NCBI GenBank assembly: GCA_032718475.1
Contig: JAUCBJ010006852.1
Location: 1-33,870 of the forward strand
DNA from: Nemertoderma westbladi
Taxonomy: Eukaryota; Xenacoelomorpha; Nemertodermatida; Nemertodermatidae
Reading direction: 5' to 3'
DNA length: 33,870 bases
Shown here: positions 32,901 to 33,870 of the stretch, one piece after another
Layout: each line of letters opens with the position of its first letter
How positions within the stretch are numbered: the stretch's first letter is position 1
Notes under the pieces: generated by a model
The model's database searches: none
What the model was told of the DNA's origin: nothing
What the model saw: only the letters and a program-made list of their open reading frames with translations
Position numbers and translations under genes: made by a program

Positions 32901-33870
32901 ATCCGCGATTAAACTTTCTATTGTTTACCAAACCATAGAGAATCCGCGATTAAACTTTCTATTGTTTACCAAACCATAGAGAATCCGCGATTAAACTTTC
33001 TATTGTTTACCAAACCATAGAGAATCCGCGATTAAACTTTCTATTCTTTACCAAACCATAGAGAATCCGCGATTAAACTTTCTATTGTTTACCAAACCAT
33101 AGAGAATCCGCGATTAAACTTTCTATTGTTTACCAAACCATAGAGAATCCGCGATTAAACTTTCTATTGTTTACCAAACCATAGAGAATCCGCGATTAAA
33201 CTTTCTATTGTTTACCAAACCATAGAGAATCCGCGATTAAACTTTCTATTCTTTACCAAACCATAGAGAATCCGCGATTAAACTTTCTATTGTTTACCAA
33301 ACCATAGAGAATCCGCGATTAAACTTTCTATTGTTTACCAAACCATAGAGAATCCGCGATTAAACTTTCTATTCTTTACCAAACCATAGAGAATCCGCGA
33401 TTAAACTTTCTATTGTTTACCAAACCATAGAGAATCCGCGATTAAACTTTCTATTGTTTACCAAACCATAGAGAATCCGCGATTAAACTTTCTATTGTTT
33501 ACCAAACCATAGAGAATCCGCGATTAAACTTTCTATTGTTTACCAAACCGTAGAGAATCCGCGATTAAACTTTCTATTGTTTACCAAACCATAGAGAATC
33601 CGCGATTAAACTTTCTATTGTTTACCAAACCATAGAGAATCCGCGATTAAACTTTCTATTGTTTACCAAACCATAGAGAATCCGCGATTAAACTTTCTAT
33701 TGTTTACCAAACCATAGAGAATCCGCGATTAAACTTTATATTATTTACCAAACCATAGAGAATCCGCGATTAAACTTTCTATTGTTTACCAAACCATAGA
33801 GAATCCGCGATTAAACTTTCTATTGTTTACCAAACCATAGAGAATCCGCGATTAAACTTTCTATTGTTTA
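26966..33870 (+). repeat. Minisatellite C: 41-bp unit, about 168 copies, runs off the window
   Basis: The unit reads CTATTGTTTACC, AAACCATAGAGAATC, then CGCGATTAAACTTT. The period is exactly 41 bp across the array and copies are almost identical. Rare variants are CCGTAGAG (about 27031, 28835, 29367, 29491, 33550), a single CTAGTGTTTACC near 27508, CTATTCTTTACC at 33041, 33246 and 33369 (205 and 123 bp apart, both multiples of 41), and a doubly altered unit near 33739. The first unit is slightly degenerate (GAACTCTCTATTG). Nearly every copy holds TTGTTTAC, the canonical forkhead/FOXO element. The right end is not in the window. Confidence 0.98.

Noticed and set aside
443-33870. Core-plus-variable-linker layout resembling a CRISPR array
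   Set aside because: Linkers are 3-10 bp and recur in a few classes, no cas genes are present, and the surrounding genes and transposons are eukaryotic.
26966-33870. Centromeric satellite
   Set aside because: The array is homogeneous but has only 41-bp units over the visible 6.9 kb. No CENP-B-box-like motif or larger higher-order repeat was seen, so there is no basis for a centromere claim.

Overview
The window is nuclear DNA from an animal. The evidence is a complete eukaryotic type-1 methionine aminopeptidase with its zinc-finger extension, a 3' fragment of a non-LTR retrotransposon, solo LTRs with 5-bp target duplications, and three large minisatellite arrays. AGGTCAGGTTAGG-type words near 18420 are reminiscent of arthropod DNA, but I cannot name the phylum with confidence. 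Only one gene is convincingly intact, METAP1 at 25187-26329. Roughly 26 kb of the 33.9 kb is tandem repeat.

Layout. 1-442: AT-rich flank ending in a G18 tract with a GC foldback. 443-15821: minisatellite A, a 33-bp core joined by linkers of 3, 9 or 10 bp, giving 36-, 42- and 43-bp units, with extensive higher-order duplication. 15822-20450: the degrading right edge of the same array, cut into islands (17736-17801, 18204-18421, 19127-19465, 20075-20450) by insertions. These are a 1.9-kb unidentified segment carrying a nested minus-strand solo LTR (16981-17649), a 402-bp retroposon-like sequence (17802-18203), a 5'-truncated LINE (18422-19126) and a plus-strand solo LTR (19466-20074). For three of the four insertions, removing the insert plus one copy of its flanking duplication restores a perfect array unit, so the array predates them. 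20451-20710: unique DNA with a perfect 24-bp palindrome and two related hairpins. 20711-23863: minisatellite B, 37-bp units, about 85 copies, with a 7-unit (259-bp) higher-order repeat. 23870-24500: four degenerate copies of a roughly 155-163-bp repeat. 24500-25186: AT-rich upstream region. 25187-26329: METAP1 in a single exon, with AATAAA 38 bases after the stop. 26400-26965: AT-rich spacer with a C19 tract and foldback. 26966-33870: minisatellite C, 41-bp units, about 168 near-identical copies, running off the window.

The genes do not form a pathway. METAP1 is a housekeeping gene, possibly a retrogene because its coding region has no intron, and it sits between satellites. A speculative theme is that each of the three unrelated satellites carries a textbook animal transcription-factor motif in nearly every unit: an inverted CCAAT box (NF-Y type) in A, GATGGCGGC (YY1/Pho type) in B, and TTGTTTAC (FOXO/DAF-16 element) in C. 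Whether any of these sites is bound cannot be decided from sequence.
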